Below, one piece after another: positions 50,292 to 60,040 of a DNA stretch of 64,000 nucleotides. Numbering within the stretch: the stretch's first letter is position 1; every line of letters begins with the position of its first letter. Location: the NCBI RefSeq assembly GCF_019219095.1, contig NZ_JAHUWH010000002.1:1-64000 (forward strand), given 5' to 3'. The DNA is from Acidovorax sp. sic0104 (GTDB lineage Bacteria; Pseudomonadota; Gammaproteobacteria; Burkholderiales; Burkholderiaceae_C). The notes beneath the pieces were generated by a model, which saw only the letters and a list, made by a program, of their open reading frames with translations, did not search any database and was not told the DNA's origin. The translations under genes were made by a program, and so were the position numbers.

Positions 50292-51244
50292 AGGTTTTTC
50301 AGGGCGCCGGATCTGTTGTGCAATGCTGTTGCGCTTACCAGCAGCACTTGGTCTTCCCCTGCGCTCGTAGGGAGCCAGAAGACCGGCAGATCGGGGAACG
50401 CGGCTTCGAAGTGAGCGCGCTCGTTGCCGATCTCCAGGATGATCACGGCCTCTTCGCTCATGCAGGAGGGTGCAGCCGCAAACAGCTGGCGCACGAAGTC
50501 CATGCCATCGTCACCGCCGGCCAGGGCGAGTTCCGGCTCGGCGCGGTACTCGTCGGGCAGGGCCTGCATGCTGGCCGCATTGACGTACGGAGGGTTGCAC
50601 AGGATCAGGTCCCACGGCCCGGGCAGGGCACCAAGGCCATCGGACAGTTGCAGCGCGATGCGCTCCTGCAGGCCGTGCCGGTCCACGTTGATGCGGGCTA
50701 CTGCCAGGGCGTCGGGGGATATGTCGGCACCCGTCACCTGCACTTCGGGCCAGGCCATCGCCGCCAACACGGCCAGGCTGCCGTTGCCGGTGCACAAATC
50801 CAGTACGCGGCGGGTGTTGTCGCTCAGGAAATCGTCCACGCTGCCGTCTGCGAGCAGCTCGGCAATGAAGCTGCGCGGCACGATCGCGCGTTCGTCCACG
50901 TAGAAGGGAACGCCTTGCAGCCATGCCTCTTGCGTGAGGTACGCTGCCGGCTTGCGCGAGCGGATGCGCTCCTCGAAAAGCGCTGCCACCCGCGCGGATT
51001 CGTCCGGTGTGACGGGCTGATTGCGGGCGGAGCCGGGCGCGTCCGACAGATCGGTGCCAAGCGGCATGCCAAGGCGCCACAGCACGAGCCAGGCGGCTTC
51101 GTCGTGGGAATTCGTGGTGCCGTGGCCAAATGCAACACTGGCTGCAGTCAGCAGCTGGCTGCCGGATTCGACCAGCTCTCCAACGGTGGAGCCGGACACA
51201 CGCGCACCACTCTCGGACGAGGCCCCGCCGCTGCCCCTGGTCAT
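50288..51244 (-). CDS. prmB: PrmB, ribosomal protein L3 glutamine N5-methyltransferase
   Basis: 318 residues. Rossmann-fold methyltransferase with the SAM loop [16 protein letters not shown] and the catalytic NPPY motif ([10 protein letters not shown]), preceded by the helical substrate domain with AAYLTQEAW. PrmB rather than PrmC is supported by YLTQ-x-A-W-x-x-G-x-x-F-Y-V-D-E-R. The start overlaps the dapE stop by four bases and its stop overlaps the GT2 start. Confidence 0.9.
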   Translation of the reverse strand: MTRGSGGASSESGARVSGSTVGELVESGSQLLTAASVAFGHGTTNSHDEAAWLVLWRLGMPLGTDLSDAPGSARNQPVTPDESARVAALFEERIRSRKPAAYLTQEAWLQGVPFYVDERAIVPRSFIAELLADGSVDDFLSDNTRRVLDLCTGNGSLAVLAAMAWPEVQVTGADISPDALAVARINVDRHGLQERIALQLSDGLGALPGPWDLILCNPPYVNAASMQALPDEYRAEPELALAGGDDGMDFVRQLFAAAPSCMSEEAVIILEIGNERAHFEAAFPDLPVFWLPTSAGEDQVLLVSATALHNRSGALKNL

Positions 51245-52449
51245 GCGCGCACCGCCCCGACCGTACCGCTGCTCGAAGCCACGGCCTGTGCATGCAGGTT
51301 TTCGAGCGTGCGGCGGTAGATGTTTTTCAGCGGTTCGATGTCGGCCACGACGATGTGCTCGTCGATCTTGTGGATGGTGGCGTTGGGCGGGCCTAGTTCA
51401 ATCACCTGGGGGCAGACTTTTGCGATGAATCGGCCGTCGCTGGTGCCGCCCGTGGTGGACAGTTCGGTGGTGAGGCCGGTCTCGGCCCTGATGGCCTGCT
51501 GCACGGCATTGACCAGCTCGCCGGGTGTGGTGAGGAAGGGCTGACCGCCCAACGTCCAGCGCAGGTCGTATTCCAGCCCATGGCGGTCCAGCGTCGCATG
51601 CACGCGCTGCTGCAGGCTTTCGGACGTGGATTCGGTGGAAAAACGGAAGTTGAAGTCGACCACCACCTCCCCCGGGATCACATTGGTGGCGCCGGTGCCA
51701 CCGTGCATGTTGCTGATCTGCCAGCTGGTAGGCGGGAAGAAGGCGTTGCCCTGGTCCCACGTGGTCGATGCGAGTTCGGCGAGCGCAGGCAGCGCCTGGT
51801 GGATGGGATTGCGCGCCAGTTGGGGGTACGCAATGTGGCCCTGGATGCCGCGCACGGTCAGCTTGCCAGAGAGTGTGCCACGCCGCCCGTTCTTGATCAT
51901 GTCGCCCGTGCGCTCCACCGAGGTGGGCTCGCCGACGATGCAGTAGTGCAGGGTCTCGCCGCGCGCATGCAGCCGCTCGACCACCACCTTGGTGCCGTCC
52001 ACCGATGGACCTTCTTCGTCGCTGGTCAACAAGAATGCGAGCTCTATCAGCGGCTCGGGCGTCGCGGCGAGAAATTCCTCAACCGCCACCACGAAGGCCG
52101 AGATCGAGGTCTTCATGTCGCTGGCGCCACGGCCAAAGAGTTTGCCGTCGCGGTGTGTGGGTACGAAGGGATCGCTGCTCCACTGCGTCAGCGGCCCGGT
52201 GGGAACCACGTCGGTGTGCCCGGCGAATACTATGGTTTTGATAGCTGCTTGCGCTTGAACACTGGGCGTAACAGGCCTTTTCGCCCACAAATTGCTGACG
52301 CGGAACTCGGCCGGACCGCTGTCCAGGCGTTCGCACACGAAACCCAGGGGGGCCAGGCGGGCCGTCAGTACATCCAGGCACCCCGCGTCTTCGGGAGTGA
52401 TGGAGGGCAGGGAAATGAGCTGTTCAGCGAGGTGCAGTGTGCGGGACAT
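51241..52449 (-). CDS. dapE: DapE, succinyl-diaminopimelate desuccinylase
   Basis: 402 residues. Di-zinc M20 hydrolase that releases LL-diaminopimelate in lysine and peptidoglycan synthesis. Metal ligands lie in [28 protein letters not shown] and the C-terminal [10 protein letters not shown]. Residues just before the first motif ([13 protein letters not shown]) are encoded by a copy of the dispersed repeat. It works with dapC and dapD, which lie upstream in the same run separated by a pilT/U-type gene. Confidence 0.95.
   Translation of the reverse strand: MSRTLHLAEQLISLPSITPEDAGCLDVLTARLAPLGFVCERLDSGPAEFRVSNLWAKRPVTPSVQAQAAIKTIVFAGHTDVVPTGPLTQWSSDPFVPTHRDGKLFGRGASDMKTSISAFVVAVEEFLAATPEPLIELAFLLTSDEEGPSVDGTKVVVERLHARGETLHYCIVGEPTSVERTGDMIKNGRRGTLSGKLTVRGIQGHIAYPQLARNPIHQALPALAELASTTWDQGNAFFPPTSWQISNMHGGTGATNVIPGEVVVDFNFRFSTESTSESLQQRVHATLDRHGLEYDLRWTLGGQPFLTTPGELVNAVQQAIRAETGLTTELSTTGGTSDGRFIAKVCPQVIELGPPNATIHKIDEHIVVADIEPLKNIYRRTLENLHAQAVASSSGTVGAVRA
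52229..52284 (+). repeat. Dispersed GATAGC-type repeat inside dapE (copy 6)
   Basis: Reads TATGGTTTTGATAGCTGCTT, then GCGCTTGAACACTGGGCGTA and ACAGGCCTTTTCGCC on the plus strand. dapE reads the opposite strand without a frame change, which yields [18 protein letters not shown]. About 22 of the first 24 bases match the ligA copy. Confidence 0.75.
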
Positions 52450-52470
52450 CGGGGGCAGGGTAAGTGGCGG

Positions 52471-53634
52471 TCAGGCGGCGGGTTTGACGTCCAGCACGAT
52501 TTCGGTGAAGGACGGCTGGTCGTCCGGCGCATCGCGCGCTTCCTTCTGGGCCTTGGCCGCGTTGGCCGCCAGGGAGAAGTCGTTTTGCAGGCGCCACATC
52601 AGGTTGGTGGGCGAGTCGGCGTAGGCCAGGCCTTCCTTGCGGTCGATCTTGGCGTCCATGATGAGCTGTGCCAGGGCTTCCTCGAACGTCTGGGAACCTT
52701 CGGCCATGGACTTTTCCATGGCTTCCTTCACTCCGGAGAAATCTCCCTTTTCGATCAGTTCGGACACGAGCTTGGAGTTGAGCATGACCTCCACGGCCGG
52801 CACGCGGGAGCCGTCCACCTTTCGCACCAGGCGCTGCGAAATCACGGCCCTGAGGGCGGAGGCCAGGTCGCCCAGCATGGTGGGGCGCACTTCCACAGGG
52901 TAGAAGCTCAGGATGCGGTTGAGCGCGTGGTAGCTGTTGTTGCCGTGCAGCGTGGCCAGGCACAGGTGGCCCGACTGCGCATAGGCAATGGCGGCGGACA
53001 TGGTCTCGCGGTCGCGGATCTCGCCGATCAGGATCACGTCGGGTGCCTGGCGCAGCGCGTTCTTCAGCGCGGTCTGCAGCGACTGGGTGTCGCTGCCGAT
53101 TTCACGCTGGTTCACGATGGATTTCTTGTTGCGGAACTGGTATTCGACCGGGTCCTCGATGGTGAGGATGTGGCCGGTGAGCACCTCGTTGCGAGTGTCG
53201 ATCATCGACGCCAGCGAGGTGCTCTTGCCCGAGCCCGTGGCACCCACCATGAGGATGAGGCCGCGTTTGTCCATGATGAGCTCGCGCATCACAGGCGGCA
53301 GGCCGAGCGAGTCGAATTCGGGGATGTGCTGCGAGATGAAGCGGATGACCACCGCGTAGCTGCCGCGCTGGCGCATCGCGCTGATCCGAAAGCGCCCCAC
53401 GCCGCTGAGCGGCACGCCCATGTTGAGCTCGCCGGTTTCTTCCAGCTCTTCGATGCGGTCCGGAGGGACCACTTCGGATAGCAGGTTGCGTGGCGCTTCG
53501 GCGGGCAGGATCTGGTTGTTGATCGGCACGCACTCGCCGTTGATCTTGATCAGCGCCGGCGCATTGGCCGACAGGTAGACGTCGGAGGCCTTTTTCTCTG
53601 CCATCAGGCGAAGAATCCGTTCCATCGTGCTCAT
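52471..53634 (-). CDS. pilU: PilT/PilU-type twitching motility ATPase
   Basis: 387 residues from ATG 53634 (MSTMERILRLMAEKKASDVY); the longer frame to 54102 is antisense to dapD. It is a retraction ATPase of type IV pili: Walker A VGATGSGKST, Asp box TIEDPVEYQ, Walker B LIGEIRDRET and LATLHGNN. The length and C-terminus (about 40 residues beyond PilT) favour PilU. No other pilus gene is near; it lies between dapD and dapE. Confidence 0.85.
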   Translation of the reverse strand: MSTMERILRLMAEKKASDVYLSANAPALIKINGECVPINNQILPAEAPRNLLSEVVPPDRIEELEETGELNMGVPLSGVGRFRISAMRQRGSYAVVIRFISQHIPEFDSLGLPPVMRELIMDKRGLILMVGATGSGKSTSLASMIDTRNEVLTGHILTIEDPVEYQFRNKKSIVNQREIGSDTQSLQTALKNALRQAPDVILIGEIRDRETMSAAIAYAQSGHLCLATLHGNNSYHALNRILSFYPVEVRPTMLGDLASALRAVISQRLVRKVDGSRVPAVEVMLNSKLVSELIEKGDFSGVKEAMEKSMAEGSQTFEEALAQLIMDAKIDRKEGLAYADSPTNLMWRLQNDFSLAANAAKAQKEARDAPDDQPSFTEIVLDVKPAA

Positions 53635-53717
53635 GGTGTGTCCCTCTGGTTGTCGTCTTTGTCGTGTGGTGGCGCTGATCGTGCGGCTCGCGCGTGGTCC
53701 GGTCAACCGCTCAAGTG

Positions 53718-54551
53718 TCAGTCGCGCAGCAGGTCGTTGATGCTGGTCTTGGAGCGGGTCTGGGCATCCACCTGCTTGACGATGATGGCTGCGTACATGC
53801 TGTAGGGCGCGCCGTTGGCGGCCGTCTTGGGCAGGTTGCCACTCACGACGACCGAGCCCGATGGCACGCGGCCGTAGCTGATCTCGCCGGTGGCGCGGTT
53901 GAAGATAGGGGTGCTCTGGCCCAGATACACGCCCATGCCCAGCACGGAGTGCTCCTCCACCACCACGCCTTCGACGACCTCGGAGCGCGCGCCGATGAAG
54001 CAGTTGTCTTCGATGATGGTGGGGCCGGCCTGCAGAGGCTCCAGCACGCCGCCGATGCCCACGCCACCCGACAGGTGCACGTTGGCGCCGATCTGCGCGC
54101 ACGAACCGACAGTGGCCCAGGTGTCGACCATGGTGCCTTCACCCACGTAGGCGCCGATGTTCACATAGGAGGGCATGAGGATCGCGCCCTTGGCGATGAA
54201 GCTGCCGCGGCGGGCGACGGCAGGGGGGACGACGCGCACGCCGGTGGCCTTCATCTCGTCTTCGGAGAGGTGGGCGAACTTGGTTTGCACCTTGTCGTAG
54301 AAGCCCAGGTCGCCAGCCTTCACGAGTTCGTTGTCCTTCAGGCGGAACGACAGCAGCACGGCCTTTTTGATCCACTGGTGCACGGTCCATTGGCCCACGC
54401 CTTCACGGGTGGCCACGCGCAGCGAGCCGTTGTTCAGCTCGGCGATGACGTGCTCGACAGCGTCCTGGATTTCCTTGGGTGCGGCGGAGGGCGAGAGGCT
54501 GGCGCGGTTGTCCCAGGCGTTGTCGATGAGGGTTTGCAGTTGTTGGGTCAT
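53718..54551 (-). CDS. dapD: DapD, tetrahydrodipicolinate N-succinyltransferase
   Basis: 277 residues. The N-terminal helical domain is followed by a left-handed beta-helix of hexapeptide repeats ([39 protein letters not shown]). It succinylates tetrahydrodipicolinate in the lysine/meso-DAP pathway. The length matches the family. dapC lies 54 bases upstream. Confidence 0.96.
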   Translation of the reverse strand: MTQQLQTLIDNAWDNRASLSPSAAPKEIQDAVEHVIAELNNGSLRVATREGVGQWTVHQWIKKAVLLSFRLKDNELVKAGDLGFYDKVQTKFAHLSEDEMKATGVRVVPPAVARRGSFIAKGAILMPSYVNIGAYVGEGTMVDTWATVGSCAQIGANVHLSGGVGIGGVLEPLQAGPTIIEDNCFIGARSEVVEGVVVEEHSVLGMGVYLGQSTPIFNRATGEISYGRVPSGSVVVSGNLPKTAANGAPYSMYAAIIVKQVDAQTRSKTSINDLLRD

Positions 54552-54605
54552 GGTGTCGTCGGTCTGTCTAGGAGTCGTTCGGTCGTCTGTGGATCAGGAA
54601 TCGGA

Positions 54606-55811
54606 TCAGGCAGTACGGGATTGGATGAATTGCACGATGCGCAGCGCGGCTTCCACGCATTCGTCGGTTTCGGCGACCAGGGCCATGCGCACGCGCTGTG
54701 CGCCGGGATTGCTGCCCTGGGCCTCGCGGGCCAGATAGCTGCCAGGTAGCACCGTGACATTGTATTGAGCCAAAAGGGCCCGCGCGAACTCGGCGTCGGT
54801 CATTCCGAGGACCTCGGGCACCTTGGCCCACAGGTAGAAGCCGGCGTCGGGCAGGGCCACCTCCATCACGCCCGCCAGCAGGGGCGTGACTTGCGCGAAC
54901 TTCTTGCGATAACGCGCGCGGTTTTCCACCACATGCTGCTCGTCGCTCCATGCGGCAATGCTGGCAGCCTGAACGATGGGGCTCATGGCACTGCCGTGGT
55001 AGGTGCGGTACAGCAGGAAGGCCTTGATCAGTGCGGCGTCGCCCGCCACGAAGCCGCTGCGCATGCCCGGCACGTTGCTGCGCTTGGACAGGCTGGTGAA
55101 CGAGATCAAGTTGCGGAAATCACCGCGGCCCAGCTGCCGGGCGGCCTGCAGACCGCCCAGGGGCGGCTCGTCGCGGAAGTAGATTTCGCTGTAGCACTCG
55201 TCAGAGGCGATCACGAAGCCGTAGCGGTCGCTCAGCTCGAACAGCTTTCGCCACTCGGTCAAGGGCATCACCGCGCCCGTCGGGTTGCCCGGCGAGCACA
55301 CGAAAAGCAGCTGCGTCTGCTCCCACACGGCTTCAGGCACGGCATCCCAGTTGACGGCGAAGTTGCGCGCCGGGTCGCTGGCGGCATAGTAAGGCTGGGC
55401 GCCCGCCAGCAGCGCGGCACCTTCATAGATTTGATAGAACGGGTTGGGGCAAACCACCAGAGCCTGGCCCTTGGAGGGGTCGATGACCGTCTGCGCAAAC
55501 GCGAACAGCGCTTCGCGCGATCCGTTGACCGGCAGCACCTGCGTGGCAGGGTCCACCTTGAGCGCGTAGCGCTGCTCAATCCAATGGGTGAACGCTTCGC
55601 GCAGCTTCACATCCCCCGCAGTGGCCGGGTAGCTGGCCAGGCCATTGAGGTTGTTACTGAGTGCATCCTTGATGAACTGCGGGGTAGGATGGCGCGGCTC
55701 CCCCATGCCCAGGCTGATGGGGCTGTAGCTGGCGGGGGGCGTGACCCCGGCAAAGAGCTGCCGCAACCGCTCGAACGGGTAGGGCTGTAGTTGGGAAAGC
55801 AGGGGATTCAT
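54606..55811 (-). CDS. dapC: DapC, succinyldiaminopimelate transaminase
   Basis: 401 residues. PLP-dependent class I aminotransferase: [12 protein letters not shown] at the start, [31 protein letters not shown], and the PLP lysine in [15 protein letters not shown]. The linkage to dapD and dapE fixes the substrate as N-succinyl-2-amino-6-ketopimelate. It is the first gene of the dap run, divergent from the chemoreceptor gene. Confidence 0.93.
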   Translation of the reverse strand: MNPLLSQLQPYPFERLRQLFAGVTPPASYSPISLGMGEPRHPTPQFIKDALSNNLNGLASYPATAGDVKLREAFTHWIEQRYALKVDPATQVLPVNGSREALFAFAQTVIDPSKGQALVVCPNPFYQIYEGAALLAGAQPYYAASDPARNFAVNWDAVPEAVWEQTQLLFVCSPGNPTGAVMPLTEWRKLFELSDRYGFVIASDECYSEIYFRDEPPLGGLQAARQLGRGDFRNLISFTSLSKRSNVPGMRSGFVAGDAALIKAFLLYRTYHGSAMSPIVQAASIAAWSDEQHVVENRARYRKKFAQVTPLLAGVMEVALPDAGFYLWAKVPEVLGMTDAEFARALLAQYNVTVLPGSYLAREAQGSNPGAQRVRMALVAETDECVEAALRIVQFIQSRTA

Positions 55812-55962
55812 GGGGCGCCATTATGGGCGATGGGTGCCACCCACTGTCCAAGTGCCAGGTGCATGCATCGGTGCAAACCCGCAGCAGCGTCTCCTGTCAA
55901 TTCACCGTAAGTGCGCCCCCCTAGGATTTCGCGCACTGACCAGAACGATAAGAGGAGACAAG

Positions 55963-57453
55963 ATGCCCGCATTTGTGCCGCTGAGGCCGGGACTTTGGTG
56001 GATGCGCAGGTGGCGTTTGCCAGGAAAGCTGCTGACCCTGGGGGTGCTCGTGGCGTTGGCGCTGGCCTGCGCGGTGGCTGGCATGCCATGGTGGCTGCTG
56101 GCGCTGGCGGCCGCCGTGGTGCTGTATGCGCTGGTCGCGCTTTACGCCAGTTTGTCTGCGGACCTCAACACACTCGCGCAGGCCATTGATCGCACGCGCG
56201 GCGGCGACTTGTGCGCACGGGCCGGTGCAAGCCATGGCAGGGACGAGGTCGCGGAAATGGCACAGTCGCTTGACCGCATGGTGATCACGCTGTCGTCGAT
56301 GGTGGCGGACATTCGGAGCAACGCGGCGTTGGTGGCCCATGCAGGGCAAAGCCTGGCTGAAGGCAATCGGTCGCTGGCAGACCGCACCGAGCAGCAGGCC
56401 GCGAACCTGGAGGAGACAGCCGCCAGCGTGGAGCAGCTGTCGTCGGCCGTGCAGAACAATGCGCAGACAGCGCAAAGCGCCGACACGCGAGCAGCCCAGG
56501 TACGCCAGGCGGCCGACCAAGGGGCGCAGGCCATGGACCGCGCGGTCCAATCGGTCGAAGCCATTCAGCAGGGCGCGCGCCGCATGACCGAGATCATCGG
56601 CGTCATCGACAGCATCGCCTTCCAGACCAACATCCTCGCGCTCAATGCAGCGGTCGAAGCGGCCCGCGCTGGCGAACAGGGCCGGGGCTTTGCCGTGGTG
56701 GCCGCCGAAGTACGCACCCTGGCCAAGCGCTCCGGCGATGCCGCGCGCGAGATCCGCGAGCTGATCGGAGCATCGGTGAGCCAGGTGGAAACGAGCGCGG
56801 GATTGATTCGCTCCGCTGGTGAGGGTATTGCGGAGATGGCAGGCGGTATCAGGAGCGTGGCGGCCAGCATGACCGAGATATCGGGCTCAAGCACCGAGCA
56901 GAGCACGGGCCTGCGCGAGGTCAGTGCCGCTGTGCAGCAGCTCGACCAGATCACTCAGCACAACGCCCAGATGGTGGGCCACGCCGTCCAGCAGGCCGAG
57001 GCGCTGGAAAGCCGCGCATCCACCCTGTCGCGCGCCGTGTCGGCGTTCAGGCTGCAGCAGGGTACTGCCGAAGAGGCCGTGGCGCTGGTGAACCGGGCGG
57101 TGGCCTTGCACAAGAACACATCGCTCGAACAGTTCCTGCGCAGCATCACCGACAAGAGCCAGCCCTACCACGACCGCGACATGTATGTGTTCGCGCTCGA
57201 CGCAGGGGGAACATACCGCGCCTTCGGAGGCAACCCTGCGAAGGTCGGCACGCGGGTGCAGGACATTCCCGGCATTGCAGGCGACCGGCTCGTGAGCGAC
57301 ATCATCGCGCAGGCCGACCGCACTCCTGGCTGGGTGGAGTACGACATCGTCAACCCCGCCTCGGGCGCGGTGCAGACCAAGATGTCGTATGTGAGCCGCG
57401 TGGGTGAGCTGTACCTGGGCTGCGGCGTGTACAAGACCCTGGCGGCTCGCTGA
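55963..57453 (+). CDS. Methyl-accepting chemotaxis protein with C-terminal Cache-like domain
   Basis: 496 residues from ATG 55963, preceded by AGAGGAGACAAG. Two close hydrophobic segments (about 22-65) leave almost no periplasmic domain. The signalling hairpin tip is intact ([20 protein letters not shown], then [17 protein letters not shown]). After the MCP domain, residues about 375-496 ([41 protein letters not shown]) resemble a single Cache sensor fold, placed at the cytoplasmic C-terminus rather than between membrane helices. Confidence 0.88.
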   Translation: MPAFVPLRPGLWWMRRWRLPGKLLTLGVLVALALACAVAGMPWWLLALAAAVVLYALVALYASLSADLNTLAQAIDRTRGGDLCARAGASHGRDEVAEMAQSLDRMVITLSSMVADIRSNAALVAHAGQSLAEGNRSLADRTEQQAANLEETAASVEQLSSAVQNNAQTAQSADTRAAQVRQAADQGAQAMDRAVQSVEAIQQGARRMTEIIGVIDSIAFQTNILALNAAVEAARAGEQGRGFAVVAAEVRTLAKRSGDAAREIRELIGASVSQVETSAGLIRSAGEGIAEMAGGIRSVAASMTEISGSSTEQSTGLREVSAAVQQLDQITQHNAQMVGHAVQQAEALESRASTLSRAVSAFRLQQGTAEEAVALVNRAVALHKNTSLEQFLRSITDKSQPYHDRDMYVFALDAGGTYRAFGGNPAKVGTRVQDIPGIAGDRLVSDIIAQADRTPGWVEYDIVNPASGAVQTKMSYVSRVGELYLGCGVYKTLAAR

Positions 57454-57524
57454 GCTGGCCGGTCGCAGGCCAGGTCAATTGTTGGCGCACAAGGGAAAAT
57501 CGCTGGAGGGTGGCAACTGCCAGG

Positions 57525-58226
57525 TCAGCGCGGTCCTTGCAGCCGGCGTTGGCGGGCGCGTTCCATGGCGGCAGCGATGGCGGCCTGCCGCGCGGCCTGA
57601 GCTGTGTCACCGCCGCCTGTCACAGTAGCACCTGCTGCGGAAATTGGGACTGGGGCGCCAGCGGCGTCGTCCTCATCCACTACCGCGTCCAGCGGCAGGC
57701 GCTCGCGGTGCGCCAGATAGCGTTGTCGCGCCTGGTGCGCCAACGGTGCAGACCATGCGGCCCAGCCGGTAGCCGCGCCGCTCACGTTTTCCAGCTGAAT
57801 GCAATCGACGGGGCACACCGGGATGCACAGTTCGCAGCCCGTGCAATAGGGCTCAACGACCGTGTGCATCTTCTTGTGGCTGCCGATGATGGCATCGGTC
57901 GGGCAGGCCTTGATGCACAGCGTGCAGCCAATGCACCAGGACTCATCGATGAATGCCACCGCACGGGGGGTTTCGAGCCCATGTTCGGCGCTCAACGGCA
58001 CCACAGGCTGCCCCGTGATCTCGGCCAGCCGTGCAATACCCTCGGCGCCCCCCGGCGGGCACTGGTTGATGGCCGCGGCGCCTGCTGCGATGGCGTGCGC
58101 GTAGGCCGCGCAGTCCGGGTAGCCGCAGCGCGTGCACTGCGTCTGGGGCAGGGCTGCGTCAATCCGCGCCGCCAGCGCGGAAGTGGCTGCGGGCGGGGAT
58201 GGCGTGGTCTGGGGCGTGCTGCTCAA
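57525..58226 (-). CDS. RnfB-like 4Fe-4S ferredoxin, not membrane anchored
   Basis: 233 residues. An N-terminal Fe-S domain has Cys31, Cys34, Cys39 and Cys56 (CTRCGYPDC, then CPPGG). Two bacterial-ferredoxin motifs follow: Cys98/101/104/108 ([12 protein letters not shown]) and Cys128/131/134/138 ([12 protein letters not shown]). RnfB normally begins with a membrane helix; here the N-terminus is Pro/Thr/Ala-rich and soluble, and the C-terminus is Ala/Arg-rich. No other rnf gene is near. It overlaps the phaZ stop by four bases. Confidence 0.87.
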   Translation of the reverse strand: MSSTPQTTPSPPAATSALAARIDAALPQTQCTRCGYPDCAAYAHAIAAGAAAINQCPPGGAEGIARLAEITGQPVVPLSAEHGLETPRAVAFIDESWCIGCTLCIKACPTDAIIGSHKKMHTVVEPYCTGCELCIPVCPVDCIQLENVSGAATGWAAWSAPLAHQARQRYLAHRERLPLDAVVDEDDAAGAPVPISAAGATVTGGGDTAQAARQAAIAAAMERARQRRLQGPR

Positions 58227-59833
58227 GCCTTGCGCGCCGCGCTGCGGCGGGTGCGGGGCGTGGCCGCGGCCGTGACCGAGGTCTTGGCAGGGGTGCTCGC
58301 ATCGGAGTCAGCCGCTGCGGGGGCCGCAGCGCCGGTGGCCTTGCCGCCTCGGGTGGCCGAAGGAGGCGTCACCCAACGGGTGGATACCGCCGGCGCAGCC
58401 GAGGCGGCTGTCTTGACGGGGGCCTTGGCCGTCGCCTTGGGGGCGACCGTTTTGGCGGCCGCAGCCTTGGGCGCCGCACCCTTGGCGGCGCCAGCGGACT
58501 TGGCAACCAACTGGCGGGGCGGATTGTCGTCCGGCGTGTCGGTCATCGGAGCGGCCGCCTTCTTCTGCGGCTTGTCGTGGCCATGGATGAACGAGCGCAC
58601 CTGCGGGTACACCACCTCGCGCCAGCGGCGGCCGCTGAAGATGCCATAGTGGCCTGCGCCCTTGGCTTCCAGGTGGCGCTGCTCCTTGTGCACGATGCCG
58701 CTGCACAGGCCGTGCGCCGCCTCGGTCTGGCCGGAGCCGGAGATGTCGTCCAGCTCTCCTTCCACCGTGAACAGCGCCGTGGTCTTGATGTCCTGCGGGC
58801 GCACGCGCTCGATCTTGCCGTCGGGTGAACGCACATCCCAGGTCCCGTGCACCAGCTTGTAGTCCTGGAAAACCGTCTCGATCGTTTCGAGGTAGTAGTC
58901 CGCGTCCATGTCGAGCACGGCGTTGTATTCGTCGTAGAACTTGCGGTGGGCCTCGACACTGGCGTCGTCGCCCTTGATCAGGTCCTTGAAGTAGTCATAG
59001 TGGCTCGATGCATGGCGGTCGGGATTCATGGCCACGAAGCCCGTGTACTGCAGGAACCCGGGGTACACGCGCCGGCCCGCGCCAGGGAAGTTGTCGGGCA
59101 CGCGGTAGATCACGTTGTTCTCGAACCATTCGTAGCTGCGGTTCGTGGCCAGGTTGTTCACGGCGGTGGGCGACTTGCGCGCGTCGATGGGGCCGCCCAT
59201 CATGGTCATGGTCAACGGGGTGGTCTCGCCGCGGCTGGCCATCAGGGACACGGCCGCTAGCACCGGCACGGTGGGCTGGCAGACGCTGATCACGTGGCAG
59301 TTGCCATAGATGCCCTGCAGGTGGCGGATGAAATCCTGCACGTAGTTCACGTAGTCGTCCAGGTGGAATTCGCCGTCGGACAACGGGACCAGGCGGGCAT
59401 TTTTCCAATCGGTGATGTAGACCTTGTGGTCCTTGAGCATGGTGCGCACCGTGTCGCGCAGCAGCGTGGCGTAGTGGCCCGAAAGCGGGGCAACGATCAG
59501 CACCACAGGCTGGGCCTTGAGCTTGGCCAGGGTGGCGGGGTCGTCCGAGAAGCGCTTGAAGCGGCGCAGCTCGCAAAACGGCTTGTCCACCTCGATGCGT
59601 TCGTGCACCGCCACGCCCACGCCATTCACATCCACGGAATGAATGCCGAAGGCGGGCTTTTCGTAGTCCTTGCCCAGACGGTACAGCAGCTCGTAGCCGG
59701 CTGACATCCGCTGCGCCAGCGGGCTCTCGCTGAAGGGGGACATGGGGTTGCTGAAAAGCTTCGCAGCTGCTTGAGCGAAATCAGTGAAAGGCTCCATCAG
59801 AGAGCGTTGTGTCTCGTAGATGTGGTACAGCAT
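58223..59833 (-). CDS. phaZ: PhaZ, intracellular PHB depolymerase with histone-H1-like tail
   Basis: 536 residues. The catalytic part (1-about 420) matches PhaZa1-type intracellular depolymerases, with the nucleophile in [11 protein letters not shown] at Cys185, MMGGPID and a C-terminal His in GAGHYGIF. It mobilises stored PHB made by PhaCAB elsewhere in the window. Residues about 425-536 are an added low-complexity tail rich in Ala, Lys, Pro and Thr ([32 protein letters not shown]), like histone H1 and the PhaF/PhaM nucleoid-binding tails. The stop overlaps the RnfB-like gene (ATGA). Confidence 0.9.
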   Translation of the reverse strand: MLYHIYETQRSLMEPFTDFAQAAAKLFSNPMSPFSESPLAQRMSAGYELLYRLGKDYEKPAFGIHSVDVNGVGVAVHERIEVDKPFCELRRFKRFSDDPATLAKLKAQPVVLIVAPLSGHYATLLRDTVRTMLKDHKVYITDWKNARLVPLSDGEFHLDDYVNYVQDFIRHLQGIYGNCHVISVCQPTVPVLAAVSLMASRGETTPLTMTMMGGPIDARKSPTAVNNLATNRSYEWFENNVIYRVPDNFPGAGRRVYPGFLQYTGFVAMNPDRHASSHYDYFKDLIKGDDASVEAHRKFYDEYNAVLDMDADYYLETIETVFQDYKLVHGTWDVRSPDGKIERVRPQDIKTTALFTVEGELDDISGSGQTEAAHGLCSGIVHKEQRHLEAKGAGHYGIFSGRRWREVVYPQVRSFIHGHDKPQKKAAAPMTDTPDDNPPRQLVAKSAGAAKGAAPKAAAAKTVAPKATAKAPVKTAASAAPAVSTRWVTPPSATRGGKATGAAAPAAADSDASTPAKTSVTAAATPRTRRSAARKA

Positions 59834-59850
59834 GGGGAAACTCCGTTATG

Positions 59851-59861
59851 TTGCAGTGCAA
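59851..59861. promoter_or_regulatory. Palindrome TTGCAGTGCAA upstream of phaZ, candidate PhaR site
   Basis: A perfect TTGCA-G-TGCAA palindrome centred 23 bases before the phaZ start, followed by ATATAGCAGC. TGC/GCA-rich palindromes are the kind of site bound by PhaR repressors of PHB genes. The assignment is an inference; no phaR gene is in the window. Confidence 0.4.
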
Positions 59862-59975
59862 TATAGCAGCACTTGGTAACAAGCGCATGGAGGAAAACCA
59901 CCAGTGCCAAGTCGCCTTTGCGACATGACGTGGGTCACCCGGCTCCCTCTTCAGTGGCAGGTGCAGGGGTGTGCA

Positions 59976-60020
59976 CGCTACTTATTTGATAGCTATCACC
60001 GATTTTCCCAAGGGGCTTTA
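59976..60020. repeat. Dispersed GATAGC-type repeat (copy 7, degenerate)
   Basis: GCTACTTATTTGATAGCTAT, then CACCGATTTTCCCAAGGGGC. It keeps GCTA-TTGATAGCTAT and CGATTTT but lacks the CAAGCGCT middle part. It lies beyond the 3' end of the RelA/SpoT-domain gene. Confidence 0.5.
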
Positions 60021-60040
60021 AGGTTGTTTTTGCCCGGCAT

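Noticed and set aside
51580..53481. Plus-strand ORF of 633 codons antisense to dapE and the pilT/U gene
   Set aside because: His/Gln/Arg-rich shadow of two well-identified minus-strand genes.
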